Below, piece by piece: positions 25,624 through 35,160 of a stretch of DNA of 64,000 nt (positions within the stretch are counted from its first letter, which is position 1; every line of letters starts with the position of its first letter). Both the position numbers and the translations under genes were made by a program. This DNA comes from JAFGJQ01 sp964586145 (lineage in GTDB: Bacteria; Planctomycetota; Phycisphaerae; UBA1845). The DNA is taken from positions 1 through 64,000 of the forward strand of contig CAZPHH010000016.1 in assembly GCA_964586145.1 (NCBI GenBank), written 5' to 3'. The notes beneath the pieces were generated by a model. It was not told where the DNA came from. It did not search any database and saw only the letters and a program-made list of their open reading frames with translations.

Positions 25624-27086
25624 TCGACCACCTTGCGAGCGACGTTAAGACCGCACAGGACCACCATGGGCATGCCGCCGCCGGGGTTCACGGAGCCGCC
25701 GACGAAGAAGAGATTCGGGTACCTCGTACTTTGCTTCGGCGCTTTGAAGGCAAGGTTCCTGAAGCGGTCAGCAACAACACCGTAGATCGCCCCTTTGTTC
25801 GAGTAGTACTGCTGGCGGATGTCCAGCGGCGTCCAGCAATGCTCGAAGACCACGTGTCTGCGCAGCGCCTGCAGGCCCATCCGCTCCAGTTTGTCCATGA
25901 TCCGCTCCTTGAGCGCCAGGTAGGCCTCGCGCGGGAGCGGATTCTCGTCATCCATGTAAGGGATGTGCGGCAGGATCTTCAGGCAGTCGCAGCCCGGCGG
26001 CGCAACCGTCGGGTCGGTCCTCGACGCGGCAACGAGATAGATCGTGGGATCCGGCGGCAGTTGGCGTTTGCGGAAGACCGTGTAAAAATGCTCTCGTTGG
26101 TCGCCGGAGAAGAAGAAATTGTGGTGCGCGAGCTGGGGGTACTGCGTGTCCAGGCCCAGTTCCAGCACCAGGCCGGAGCAGGCGGGCTCAAACCGCGCCA
26201 GGCTCCGCATGAAGTCCTGGTCTTCGCCCAGCAGCCGCTCATAGGCCGGAATGACCTCCATGTTCGAGACCACGATGTCGGCAGGATGGAACTCGTCACC
26301 GGCAACAACGATGCCGGTGACGCGGCCGCCTTCCTTGCGGACCTCGGTGACCTCGCTGTTCAGGCGGACCATGATGCCGAGGTCGTCCAGCAGGAGCTGG
26401 AGGCCCTGGGCGATGTTGTACAGGCCGCCGTCCACGTACCAGAGGTCGTACCGGAACTGAATCGCCGGCAGGCAATTCATGAACGCGGGCGCGTGATAGG
26501 CCGACGAACCGACGTATTTGATGAAGTAGTCAAAGATGTCCTGCATGTGCCGCGTCTTCAGGAATCTCTTGACCCCGCCATGCATGGTGCGAAGAAGATC
26601 GAACTGCGGGAACTTCCAGAGTCCGTAGAATCGCGAGAAGTCGCGCGAGGTGTCGAGACCCTGCTCGAAGTAGCCGGCGCTGACAAGGTCATAGAGGTTG
26701 GAGGCGTACGTCAGGAACCGCTGCACGTTTTCGGGGTCTTCCCCGACCTTGCGAGCCTCCGCCGCCATGCGGTCGGGCTCGGGATAGAGGTCCACGACGG
26801 TTCCGTCCTCAAAAAAGTTCCGCCAATGGGGGCGCAGCGGTCGGATCGGGATGCAATCGCTCATCTTCCGGCCCGACCGCTCGAACAGACGGGCGAAGAT
26901 ATGCGGCAACGTCAGGATGGACGGCCCGAGGTCGAAGCTGTATCCCCGCTCCTTGAGGACATTCAGCTTACCACCGATCTTCGCGTTCTTCTCGTGGATC
27001 GTGACCGTGTAGCCTTCCTGTGCCAGGGAGATGGCCGCCGACAAGCCCCCCAGGCCGGCACCGATGACACGGACATCCTTCCTCAT
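25602..27086 (-). CDS. crtP: CrtP-like diaponeurosporene oxidase (carotenoid desaturase family)
   Basis: 494-aa FAD enzyme. VIGAGLGGLSAAISLAQ is the dinucleotide-binding motif. FDLGPSILTLPHIFARLFE, the block around RPHWRNFFEDGTVVDLY, YFIKYVGSSAYHAPAF and the C-terminal FVGGSVNPGGGMPMV closely follow staphylococcal CrtP as I remember it. CrtP oxidises the terminal methyl of 4,4'-diaponeurosporene to an aldehyde. The ATG at 27086 follows AAAGGAGCGG; the frame is open far upstream (to 28466) only as antisense of the aldehyde dehydrogenase. It leads the minus-strand arm crtP-crtQ-crtO. Confidence 0.9.
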   Translation of the reverse strand: MRKDVRVIGAGLGGLSAAISLAQEGYTVTIHEKNAKIGGKLNVLKERGYSFDLGPSILTLPHIFARLFERSGRKMSDCIPIRPLRPHWRNFFEDGTVVDLYPEPDRMAAEARKVGEDPENVQRFLTYASNLYDLVSAGYFEQGLDTSRDFSRFYGLWKFPQFDLLRTMHGGVKRFLKTRHMQDIFDYFIKYVGSSAYHAPAFMNCLPAIQFRYDLWYVDGGLYNIAQGLQLLLDDLGIMVRLNSEVTEVRKEGGRVTGIVVAGDEFHPADIVVSNMEVIPAYERLLGEDQDFMRSLARFEPACSGLVLELGLDTQYPQLAHHNFFFSGDQREHFYTVFRKRQLPPDPTIYLVAASRTDPTVAPPGCDCLKILPHIPYMDDENPLPREAYLALKERIMDKLERMGLQALRRHVVFEHCWTPLDIRQQYYSNKGAIYGVVADRFRNLAFKAPKQSTRYPNLFFVGGSVNPGGGMPMVVLCGLNVARKVVEWDRQQS

Positions 27087-27197
27087 ATATCCGCTCCTTT
27101 GCCGTCTGCGAGACGGCCAGGGACGACCGGATGGTCCGTTTCCGCACCATGACTTGACAAGCCGACACGTCGTCGCGGACACTTTACCAGATTGGAA

Positions 27198-28574
27198 ATG
27201 GATTTCACGCCGCTCATCGCCCGGCAACGCGCTTACTTCCAGACGGGTGCGACCCGTTCGGTGGCCTTTCGCCTCGGTCAACTGAAAATGTTTTACAGTG
27301 TGATTGAATCCGGCGAACCGGTTCTCACCAGCGCCCTGCACGCCGACCTGCGCAAGTCGCCGCAGGAGGCCTACGTGACGGAAATCGGCCTCGTGTTGGG
27401 TGAGATCCGCCATGCTCTGCGTAACCTGCCGTCCTGGGCCAGGCGGCAACGCCGCCGAGGCTCGCTGCTGACGTGGCCGGCGCGCGGCTTTATTTGCCCT
27501 GAACCGTACGGCGTGGCTCTGATCATTGGACCGTGGAACTATCCGCTCCAGTTGCTGCTCGCCCCGCTCGTCGGCGCGATTGCCGCCGGCAACTGCATTG
27601 TGCTCAAGCCCTCCGAGTTCGCACCCCAGACCGCAGCCGCGATTGCACAACTCATCGGAGCCGCGTTTCCCGACGAGTACATCGCCGTTGTCCAAGGTCA
27701 GCGCGATGTCGCCGAGGCGCTGCTTCGCGAAAAGTGGGACACGGTTTTCTTCACGGGCAGCACCCGCGTGGGTCGCGCCGTGATGACCGCCGCCGCCCGG
27801 CATCTCACCCCCGTGACGCTGGAACTCGGCGGCAAGTGCCCGTGCCTGGTCTGCGCCGATGCGCCGCTTGAGACCGTGGCTCGTCGCATCGTCTGGGGCA
27901 AGTTCATGAACGCGGGCCAGACCTGCGTTGCGCCGGACCATGTTCTTGTGGATCAACGCGTCGGCGAACCGCTTGTGGATGCGATGAAACGGGTGCTGCG
28001 CGAGTTCTACGGTGACGACCCGCGAACCAACCCGGGCTACGGCCGCCTCGTGAACCGCGGACACTTCGACCGGCTCGTCGGCTACCTCGGAAATGGTCGA
28101 ATTCTCTGCGGGGGGCAACACGATGCCGGCGACCTGTACGTCGCACCGACGATTCTGACCGATGTGGCGACGGACGCCCCGGTCATGCAGGAGGAGATCT
28201 TCGGTCCGATCCTCCCGGTTCTGGAGTTCGCCGCGCTGGACGAGGTGCTGGCCTCTCTTCGCGACCGACCGACGCCGCTGGCCCTGTACCTCTTCACCAG
28301 GGACCGCGCGATACAGAACCGCGTGCTTGCGGAAACGCGGTCGGGCGGCGTTTGCATCAACGATACGGTGTCGCACATCATCGGCCACCACCTGCCGTTC
28401 GGCGGTCTGGGCGAAAGCGGAATGGGGGCCTACCATGGCAGGGCGAGTTTCGACTGCTTCTCGCACCGCCGCTCTGTGCTGCGCCGTTCGCTAGTCTTCG
28501 ATCCGAAGCTGCGCTATCCGCCCCCACGATTCAAGCTGGCCGCCCTGAAGCGATTCTACCGCCTGTTCCTGTGA
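27198..28574 (+). CDS. Aldehyde dehydrogenase (CrtNc/AldH-like, carotenoid aldehyde to acid)
   Basis: 458-aa class-3-type aldehyde dehydrogenase. Motifs: IIGPWNYPLQLLLAPLVGAIAAGN (cofactor binding), FFTGSTRVGRAV, catalytic Glu in LELGGKCPC and catalytic Cys in NAGQTCVAPD. It lies between the oxidase and the desaturase, divergent from crtP with a 111-bp shared upstream region and 44 bp before crtN. Its inferred job is oxidation of 4,4'-diaponeurosporenal to the acid that CrtQ glycosylates. I chose ATG 27198 over an in-frame TTG two codons earlier. A TTGACA lies at 27154-27159, but no good -10 partner is seen. Confidence 0.87.
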   Translation: MDFTPLIARQRAYFQTGATRSVAFRLGQLKMFYSVIESGEPVLTSALHADLRKSPQEAYVTEIGLVLGEIRHALRNLPSWARRQRRRGSLLTWPARGFICPEPYGVALIIGPWNYPLQLLLAPLVGAIAAGNCIVLKPSEFAPQTAAAIAQLIGAAFPDEYIAVVQGQRDVAEALLREKWDTVFFTGSTRVGRAVMTAAARHLTPVTLELGGKCPCLVCADAPLETVARRIVWGKFMNAGQTCVAPDHVLVDQRVGEPLVDAMKRVLREFYGDDPRTNPGYGRLVNRGHFDRLVGYLGNGRILCGGQHDAGDLYVAPTILTDVATDAPVMQEEIFGPILPVLEFAALDEVLASLRDRPTPLALYLFTRDRAIQNRVLAETRSGGVCINDTVSHIIGHHLPFGGLGESGMGAYHGRASFDCFSHRRSVLRRSLVFDPKLRYPPPRFKLAALKRFYRLFL

Positions 28575-28618
28575 CACGAAGCTTGCGGGTTGGACGTTTT
28601 TCGCCTATAGAAAGCACC

Positions 28619-30106
28619 ATGTCGCAACGCGTATTGATCGTTGGGGCCGGACCGGGCGGGTTGTCGGCGGCCATGCTGCTCGCTCATGCCGGTCTCGAGG
28701 TTACGGTCATCGAACGCCAGCCGCGGGTCGGCGGCCGGACGTCAGCCCTCGAGAGCGACGGATACCGTTTCGACCTCGGGCCGACGTTCTTTTTGTACCC
28801 ACAGATTCTCGAAGAGATATTCGCGGCGGTCGGGCGCGATCTGCACCGCGAGGTGCCCATGCGCAGACTCGACCCGCAGTATCGTCTGATCTTCGGCGAA
28901 GGCGGCGAGTTGATCTGCAGGTCGGACATCGAGGCAATGGTCGCTGAGATTGCCAAGATCTCGCCGGGCGACGCCCCGCAGTTTCGCCGGTTCATGGCAG
29001 ATAACCGAGTGAAACTGGAGAAGTTTGCCCCGTGCCTTCAGTCACCCTTCCCTGGTTGGACCAGCCTGCTGCAGATGCGCCTCCTCGCCGTGCTGCCTCA
29101 TTTGAAGCCATGGAAATCGCTTCACGCCGAACTGGCCGGCTATTTCCGCGACCCGCGACTGCAATTGGCATTCACCTTCCAGTCGAAGTATCTGGGCATG
29201 TCGCCGTTCCAGTGCCCGAGCCTGTTCTCGATCCTGTCTTTCCTCGAGTACGAGCACGGCATCTGGCACCCCATCGGCGGCTGCAACGCGCTGACCATCG
29301 CCATGGCGAGGATCGCCGCCGAGTTGGGCGCGACCCTACGGCTGAACGAGGCCGTCGAGCAGGTCCTGTTCGACGGACGCCGCGCCGTCGGCGTTCGCAC
29401 CGCGAACGGCGAAATTCGAGGCGACGCGGTTGTCGTCAATGCCGATTTCGGCCATGCGATGACGACGCTGGTGCCCGACCGACTTCGCCGCAAGTGGAAC
29501 GACTCAAGCATTGCCCGAAAGCGATACTCCTGCTCCACTTTCATGCTCTACCTCGGCATCGAAGGCCGGTATGACCAGTTGGCCCACCACAATATCTACA
29601 TTGCGCGGGATTACCGGCAGAACCTTGACGAGATCGAACGGCTTCACGTGCTTTCGGATGACCCGTCCTTCTACGCGGCTAACCCTTGTTGCACCGATGA
29701 TACGATGGCGCCGCCGGGGCATAGCTCGCTGTATGTGCTCGTCCCCGTAACACACCAACATCCCAACATCGACTGGACGAAGGAGCGAGATCGGTATCGG
29801 CAGGTCGCGCTGCACCAGCTTGCCAAGATCGGCCTGAACGATGTCGAGCGGCGGATTCGGCTCGAGCGAATCGTGACGCCTGTCGACTGGGAGCACCAGC
29901 TTGGCATTTACCGAGGGGCGACCTTCAACCTGTCCCACAATCTTGGACAAATGCTGCACCTGCGCCCCCGGAATCGCTTTGAGGAATTCGAACGAATGTA
30001 CCTCGTGGGCGGCGGTACGCATCCCGGCAGCGGCTTGCCCGTCATCTTCGAGTCGGCCCGCATCAGCTCGAAGTTGCTGCTGGACGATCTGGGGAGTCGG
30101 GCGTGA
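28619..30106 (+). CDS. crtN: CrtN-like C30 carotenoid desaturase (diapophytoene desaturase)
   Basis: 495-aa FAD-dependent desaturase. VLIVGAGPGGLSAAMLLAHAG opens the protein, then RYDLGPT-like FDLGPTFFLYPQILEEIF, FSILSFLEYEHGIWHPIGG and the C-terminal FAD contact YLVGGGTHPGSGLPVI. It is clearly distinct from the CrtP paralogue and lacks its GSVNPGGG signature, so I assign it the desaturation of dehydrosqualene/squalene to 4,4'-diaponeurosporene or a more unsaturated product. It is the second gene of the plus-strand arm. The frame is open upstream to 28352 over the end of the dehydrogenase; ATG 28619 begins at the FAD motif. Confidence 0.87.
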   Translation: MSQRVLIVGAGPGGLSAAMLLAHAGLEVTVIERQPRVGGRTSALESDGYRFDLGPTFFLYPQILEEIFAAVGRDLHREVPMRRLDPQYRLIFGEGGELICRSDIEAMVAEIAKISPGDAPQFRRFMADNRVKLEKFAPCLQSPFPGWTSLLQMRLLAVLPHLKPWKSLHAELAGYFRDPRLQLAFTFQSKYLGMSPFQCPSLFSILSFLEYEHGIWHPIGGCNALTIAMARIAAELGATLRLNEAVEQVLFDGRRAVGVRTANGEIRGDAVVVNADFGHAMTTLVPDRLRRKWNDSSIARKRYSCSTFMLYLGIEGRYDQLAHHNIYIARDYRQNLDEIERLHVLSDDPSFYAANPCCTDDTMAPPGHSSLYVLVPVTHQHPNIDWTKERDRYRQVALHQLAKIGLNDVERRIRLERIVTPVDWEHQLGIYRGATFNLSHNLGQMLHLRPRNRFEEFERMYLVGGGTHPGSGLPVIFESARISSKLLLDDLGSRA

Positions 30107-30231
30107 TCTCACACATTCTGGATTCGTCGAGCCACGTGTGCCCCGGTTCTACGGCTGCAAGCTGGACTTGCGCCGGTGCGCGTGGGGAAATTTGCGCGGG
30201 ACGCGAAGGATTCGGACGTTGGTGGTGCAGT

Positions 30232-32328
30232 TTACCCGGGCGCCTGTCGGGAGGCCGGACGTCGCGCCAGCAGCACGCCGGCCGCGACGATCACCAGCCC
30301 CGGCGCCAGAATGTGAATCGGCAGGTGGGCCGGTGTGCTCAGCTCGGCCAAATCCATGCCCAGCCGGTCACCCACGCGCGGCAGCAGGGCAACCACGCTG
30401 TTGTGAAGCACGTGGGCCAGCACGGCCGGCCAGATGGAACGCGACTGCCAGCACAGCCACCCCAGCACGATCCCCAGGACGGCCTTCGTCGGCACGTGGA
30501 AGAACACGAAATGGAACACCGCAAACACCAGGGCCGTGACCACAATGGCCGTCCACTTCCGCATGGAGCCACGCAGCCCGCTGAGCAGCGCGCCGCGGAA
30601 GAACAGCTCCTCGCACAGTCCCGGCACGATGCCGAGGTAGAGCACCACTTGCCAGATGGGAGCGGCGTTCAGCACCGCCATGAGCTCTCGATTCTGCTCC
30701 GCCAGCCCGGGCGCCATGCCGACCAGTCGGCCCTGCAGTACGGTCCATTCCGCCACCGGCACCCACAGGGCCAGGCCCAGCAGCACCGCGGCAAGCACGT
30801 GACGCGGGCGGGGTGCTGATATCTGCAGCGTGGTTGCCGGGTTGGCCTTCCAGTACCACAGCACTCCCAGCGGCAGCAGCACAAAGCAGATCGGCAAGGC
30901 CGCCGCACTCAGCCGCAGCGTGTCCAGCACTCCGGCGCCGCCGGCGCTCTGCAGCCGCACCTGCACGAAGTACCACAGCGGAAACAGCAACGCCGCCACC
31001 AGTGTGACCAGGGCCGCCGAAGGCCGCTCCGTCGGCCGGATCAGACGCCGGGCAAACGAGGCCCGGATCGAGCCGGAATCCGAGAAGACGACCGATTCCG
31101 TTCCATAGATTCGAGCGGCCACGGCCACGGCGGCCGCCGCGTACAGCGTGGTCGAGATCAGGACCCGGGCGATCATTCCGGCCGGCACCGGGCTGCCCAG
31201 CAGCAGCTCGCGCGTCAGCAGCACCATGTTGGCCACGGGCGTCACCGCCAGCACGCCCTGCAGCTCACTCGTGGGCAGCGCGGCGATGCCGCCGGGAATC
31301 AGCGCGGCCAGAATGACCGGGGTGATGTAGTTCTGCGCCTCCTTGAACGTGCGGGCAAAACTGCACACGGCGATCAACACCGCCGAAAACAGAATCGCAA
31401 ACGGCACGAGCGACAGCAGGATGACCGGCAGCACGCCGAACGGAAAACCGCCGCTCTGCTCGCGCCCGCTGAGGGCCTGCTCAAACCCGCCGAAGTACAC
31501 CGTGGCGCTGACGCAGGCCAGGTTCAGGGCCGCACCCACCACCGCCACCGTGGTGACCACCAGAAACTTCCCGACGATCAGTTCCATCACCGGTACCGGT
31601 GAGACCATGAGCGTTTCCAGCGTGCCCCGCTCCCGCTCCCCCGCGGTCAGGTCGATGGCCGGATAGATGGCCCCCGTGATGGTCATCAGCACCAGAATCA
31701 GCGGCAGGATGAGGCTCAGCACGGAGCCCGGCGTCGTGATTCTTCGCTCGACCAGGAGAATCGGCTCCAGCGATTCGATCGGGACGTTCAGAACGGACAT
31801 GCGGAACTCGACGCGATGACGGGCGACGTCGCGCAGAACGTCCGACAACCAGTCGAATGCGGAGCGCCCCCGCGGCAGCTCCGGATCGTAGATCAGCTCA
31901 ATCTCGTACTGGCTGGTCAGGGGATCGCCGCTCGGCAGACTGCGGAACACCATCCCGAGATGAACCAGGCGATCGCGCACCGCCTGCGCCATCTCGTCCG
32001 TGCGGACCTCGCGGAGCAGCACTTCCGGACGCTCTTCCGGCGCCTCGTCGGGCGGGTCCGGCAGGGACGAGGGCGGTTGGAGAGCGGCGTGGGTCTCGTG
32101 CTCGTGGTACAGCTCGTGGAAACTCGCGTGGTGCGTAGGGTCCACGCCGATGACGATCTGCCGGCGCAGCTCGCTGGACGCAACGCTGATCGCCTGCACG
32201 GAGCCCACCATCAGCAGCGGGTACAGCACGATCGGCACGATCACCATGGCGGCCAGCGCCCTCCGATCGCGCAGAATGTCCACCAGCTCCTTCAGGTAGA
32301 TCAGGCTCACGCGGCGATACGAGATCAT
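30232..32328 (-). CDS. ABC exporter permease (NatB/ABC-2 type) fused to a CPBP intramembrane protease
   Basis: 698-aa polytopic membrane protein. The N-terminal half is an ABC-2/NatB permease: first helix, a large extracytoplasmic domain with DDEAPEERP-like acidic stretch, then LILPLILVLMTITGAIYPAIDLTAGERERGTLETL. The C-terminal ~230 residues carry all CPBP/Abi motifs: EELFFRGALLSG, FAVFHFVFFH and HVLHNSVVAL. This is a fusion of an exporter with a putative Rce1-like prenyl-protein or bacteriocin-immunity-type protease. It overlaps the ATPase gene by 4 bp. The transported substrate is unknown. Confidence 0.88.
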   Translation of the reverse strand: MISYRRVSLIYLKELVDILRDRRALAAMVIVPIVLYPLLMVGSVQAISVASSELRRQIVIGVDPTHHASFHELYHEHETHAALQPPSSLPDPPDEAPEERPEVLLREVRTDEMAQAVRDRLVHLGMVFRSLPSGDPLTSQYEIELIYDPELPRGRSAFDWLSDVLRDVARHRVEFRMSVLNVPIESLEPILLVERRITTPGSVLSLILPLILVLMTITGAIYPAIDLTAGERERGTLETLMVSPVPVMELIVGKFLVVTTVAVVGAALNLACVSATVYFGGFEQALSGREQSGGFPFGVLPVILLSLVPFAILFSAVLIAVCSFARTFKEAQNYITPVILAALIPGGIAALPTSELQGVLAVTPVANMVLLTRELLLGSPVPAGMIARVLISTTLYAAAAVAVAARIYGTESVVFSDSGSIRASFARRLIRPTERPSAALVTLVAALLFPLWYFVQVRLQSAGGAGVLDTLRLSAAALPICFVLLPLGVLWYWKANPATTLQISAPRPRHVLAAVLLGLALWVPVAEWTVLQGRLVGMAPGLAEQNRELMAVLNAAPIWQVVLYLGIVPGLCEELFFRGALLSGLRGSMRKWTAIVVTALVFAVFHFVFFHVPTKAVLGIVLGWLCWQSRSIWPAVLAHVLHNSVVALLPRVGDRLGMDLAELSTPAHLPIHILAPGLVIVAAGVLLARRPASRQAPG

Positions 32329-33218
32329 CCGGGCTTTCCTTCCGGGGCGGCGGGCGCCGGCGCAGGCGGGAGCACCGACTCGGACTCCCCCACGATCCGC
32401 AGAAATGCCTCGTTGAGGTGGGGCTCGCCCGTCTGTTCCAGAAGCTCCTGCACCGTGCCCTCGGCCACCAGCCGGCCCTTGTGCAGCAGGCCCACGCGGT
32501 CACACATCACCTCCGCCTCGTGCAGGTAATGCGTGGAGAGCAGCACTGTCTTGCCCACGTCGCGCTCGCGGACGATGAAATCGAGAATGACCCGGTTGCT
32601 CAGCACGTCCAGGCCCAGCGTGGGTTCGTCCAGAATCAGGATGGGCGGGTCGGCCACCAGGGCCCGAGCGATGTTCGTCCGCTGCCGCTGGCCGGTGGAC
32701 AGCCCGCCGCACCGCAGCTCGGCGAAATCGTCCATCTGGAGCCATTCCACCAGGTGCCGCACGCGTTGACGGGCATCGCCGGCCGTCAGCCCGTGCAGTT
32801 CGGCGAAAAACGTCAGCAGCTCGCGCGGCGAGAGACGCTGGTACAGGCCGGTGTGGGCGGTCAGGAACCCGATGTTCCGCTTGACGCGGCGAGCGTCCGC
32901 CGCCACGTCACAGCCGGCCAGCACCGCCCGGCCTTCGCTCGGGGCCATCAGTCCGCTGAGCATCCGCAGCGTTGTGGTCTTGCCCGCCCCGTTGGGGCCC
33001 AGGAGGCCGTACATTTCGCCCGGCCCCACCCGGAAACTCAGGCCGTCCACCGCCCGCTTGTCGGACCCGTCGGGCGAGGGGAACACCTTCACCAGGTTTT
33101 CCGCCAGGATCATGTCCATGCCGGCGCTAGTGTGCAGCGGGGGACAGGGGCTGTCCAGCCGGGGCGGTTCGGTTCGGACGGGTCGGGCCCTTCCGCCCGC
33201 CCGCGCGCCGTCGCTCAT
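32325..33218 (-). CDS. ABC transporter ATP-binding protein (NatA-like)
   Basis: ATPase partner of the downstream permease. Walker A GLLGPNGAGKTTT, Q-loop region IGFLTAHTGLYQ, signature LSTGQRQRTNIARAL, Walker B LILDEPTLGLD, switch LSTHYLH. The start is ambiguous. ATG 33218 (297 aa) overlaps the oxidoreductase stop as ATGA and has GGAAGG upstream, but adds a Pro/Arg-rich stretch of 33 residues. ATG 33119 (264 aa, MDMILAENLVKVF) fits normal family length but lacks a ribosome-binding site. I list the coupled start. The stop overlaps the permease start by 4 bp. Confidence 0.9.
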   Translation of the reverse strand: MSDGARAGGRARPVRTEPPRLDSPCPPLHTSAGMDMILAENLVKVFPSPDGSDKRAVDGLSFRVGPGEMYGLLGPNGAGKTTTLRMLSGLMAPSEGRAVLAGCDVAADARRVKRNIGFLTAHTGLYQRLSPRELLTFFAELHGLTAGDARQRVRHLVEWLQMDDFAELRCGGLSTGQRQRTNIARALVADPPILILDEPTLGLDVLSNRVILDFIVRERDVGKTVLLSTHYLHEAEVMCDRVGLLHKGRLVAEGTVQELLEQTGEPHLNEAFLRIVGESESVLPPAPAPAAPEGKPG

Positions 33219-34225
33219 TCCGCCTTCCATCCGTGCGCCCGCACGGAGGCCACGATCGCCTCCGCCAGCTCCACGGCGGCCAGGCCGTCGGTGGCGGAAA
33301 CGGGCGGCGGCGTTCCCTCACGCACGGACTTCAGGAACGCCGTGATCTCCGCCCGCAGCGGCTCCACGTCGTCGATCACCAGCGGCTCCACGTTGACCAG
33401 CGAGCCGAAATCGACGTGCTGCATCTCGGAGAGGTCCTTGAAGTTCTTCTCCCGGGCCATGCGCAGCAGGTCCAGGTTGGCGTCCTTCTTGACGGCGATG
33501 CCGGTCTTTTTGCCGTAATCGACGGACAGGTACGCATCCGGGCTGAACACGCGGATTTTCCGCTCCGTCTTGAGGGCCAGGCGCGAGGCGGTGAGGTTCG
33601 CCGTCGCTCCGCTGGCAAAGGTCACCCGCGCGTTGGCGATGTCTTCGTGCGGGCCCAAAACCGCCACGCCCACCGCGTCCACCGTGTACGTCCGCTCCTT
33701 CACCAGGTGCAGAATGATGTCGATGTCGTGGATCATCATGTCGAAGATGACGCCGATGTCCGCGCTGCGGAACGTGAACGGGCTGATTCGGTGCGTCTCG
33801 ATGAAGCGCGGCCGCACCTCCATCCGTTGCATGGCCACCACCACCGGGTTGAACCGCTCGGAATGGCCGATTTGGATCACCGCGCCCCGCGCTTCCGCCC
33901 GCTCGCACATCCGCCGGGCGGTCGCGCTGTCCGGCGCCATGGGCTTTTCGATGAGCAGCGGAATGCCCCGGTCGATCAGCGGCAGCGCGACTTCCTCGTG
34001 AAACACCGTGGGCACCGCGACCGTCGCAATGTCGATCCGGTCGAGCACCTCTTCCACCTGCGCTGCGGCCGGGCAGCCGTACTCCGCGGCCAGGGCGCCG
34101 GCCTTGGTCGCGTCCGTGTCCACCACCGCCACAAGCTGTGTGTCCGGCATCTGGTGATAGAGCCGGGCGTGATGGCGCCCCATGCGTCCTGCGCCGATCA
34201 CGGCCGCTCGTAATAGTTGCGTCAT
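33215..34225 (-). CDS. Gfo/Idh/MocA-family oxidoreductase in the lpx cluster
   Basis: 336-aa NAD(P)-dependent sugar oxidoreductase. N-terminal Rossmann motif VIGAGRMGRHHARLY, the family EKP motif in LLIEKPMAPD, GHSERFNPVV, and the catalytic-His region MMIHDIDIILHL. It lies 78 bp after lpxA, the position occupied in several lineages by a UDP-GlcNAc 3-dehydrogenase (GnnA) that makes the 3-amino sugar for lipid A. No GnnB-type (DegT family) aminotransferase is in the window, so that role stays an inference. Alternative: a cell-envelope sugar dehydrogenase with another substrate. Confidence 0.88.
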   Translation of the reverse strand: MTQLLRAAVIGAGRMGRHHARLYHQMPDTQLVAVVDTDATKAGALAAEYGCPAAAQVEEVLDRIDIATVAVPTVFHEEVALPLIDRGIPLLIEKPMAPDSATARRMCERAEARGAVIQIGHSERFNPVVVAMQRMEVRPRFIETHRISPFTFRSADIGVIFDMMIHDIDIILHLVKERTYTVDAVGVAVLGPHEDIANARVTFASGATANLTASRLALKTERKIRVFSPDAYLSVDYGKKTGIAVKKDANLDLLRMAREKNFKDLSEMQHVDFGSLVNVEPLVIDDVEPLRAEITAFLKSVREGTPPPVSATDGLAAVELAEAIVASVRAHGWKAE

Positions 34226-34303
34226 GGTCTGGTTTTCTCCCGGAACGCACTCTGCGGTCCCACGGGTGTCTCGAGGCGGTTGGGGAAGGACGCCCGGATC
34301 CCC

Positions 34304-35158
34304 TCAGACCCGGCGTAACGATTCCAGGTATCGTCCGTTCCGTCCGTGTTCGAACGAACGGATGAGGAAATCGAGCAGGTACTCCACGTTCGGGTCCAGC
34401 GGCCCGTTGCCTTTCATCTCGGCGATGGTCTGCAGAATGGGTCGCCCGGAACGACGGGCGGAGAGCGAAAACAGCTTCATCTGGGCGACCTTGACGGCCT
34501 GGATCTGCTCTTCGCTGAAGCCGCAGCGCTGCAGACCCACGCGGTTGATGTACCGCACGCGCGGGCTCGAACCACGGGCCCCCACCACAATCATGAAGGG
34601 CGGAACGTCCTGCGTGATGGGTGACAGCCCGCCCACCATCGCGTGCTTGCCCACCGTGACGAAATGGTGGACCCCGCAATGCCCGCCGAACGTCACGCAG
34701 TCTTCCAGAATGACGTGCCCGCCCAACTGCACGTAATTCGCCAGCACGCACCGGTTGCCCACCAGACAATCATGCGCGACATGCACCCCCACCAGGAACA
34801 GATTGTCGTTGCCGATGCGGGTGTGCGCCCCCCCGTGCTCCGTCCCCGGATGCACCGTGACCTGTTCCCGAAAGACGTTGCGATCGCCGATGGTCAGCCG
34901 GGTCGGGCCGCCTCGGTACTTCAGGTCCTGGGGAGCGGACCCGATCACGGCGCTGGGATAGAACACACAGTCCCGCCCGACGGTGGTCCGGCCGGTGATC
35001 GTCACGTGGTTGTGCAGCCGGCACCCGTCGCCCAGCACTACGTTCGCCCCAATCACGCAGTACGGGCCGATCCGCACGCCGCGCCCGATGTCCGCACCGT
35101 CCTCAAGGACCGCGGTCGGATGAATCTCGGTTGTCCCGTCCGTCAGAATCTCTTCCAC
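34304..35158 (-). CDS. lpxA: Acyl-ACP--UDP-N-acetylglucosamine O-acyltransferase (LpxA)
   Basis: 284-aa left-handed beta-helix acyltransferase, first step of lipid A synthesis in the cytoplasm. Hexapeptide repeats run from IHPTAVLEDGADIGRGVRIGPYCVIG to about residue 190. The catalytic His is in VGVHVAHDCLVGN and the tail forms the usual C-terminal helical domain (GLQRCGFSEEQIQAVK). It begins 2 nt after the lpxC/fabZ stop. Length is slightly above the E. coli protein (262 aa). Confidence 0.93.
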   Translation of the reverse strand: MEEILTDGTTEIHPTAVLEDGADIGRGVRIGPYCVIGANVVLGDGCRLHNHVTITGRTTVGRDCVFYPSAVIGSAPQDLKYRGGPTRLTIGDRNVFREQVTVHPGTEHGGAHTRIGNDNLFLVGVHVAHDCLVGNRCVLANYVQLGGHVILEDCVTFGGHCGVHHFVTVGKHAMVGGLSPITQDVPPFMIVVGARGSSPRVRYINRVGLQRCGFSEEQIQAVKVAQMKLFSLSARRSGRPILQTIAEMKGNGPLDPNVEYLLDFLIRSFEHGRNGRYLESLRRV

Positions 35159-35160
35159 GA

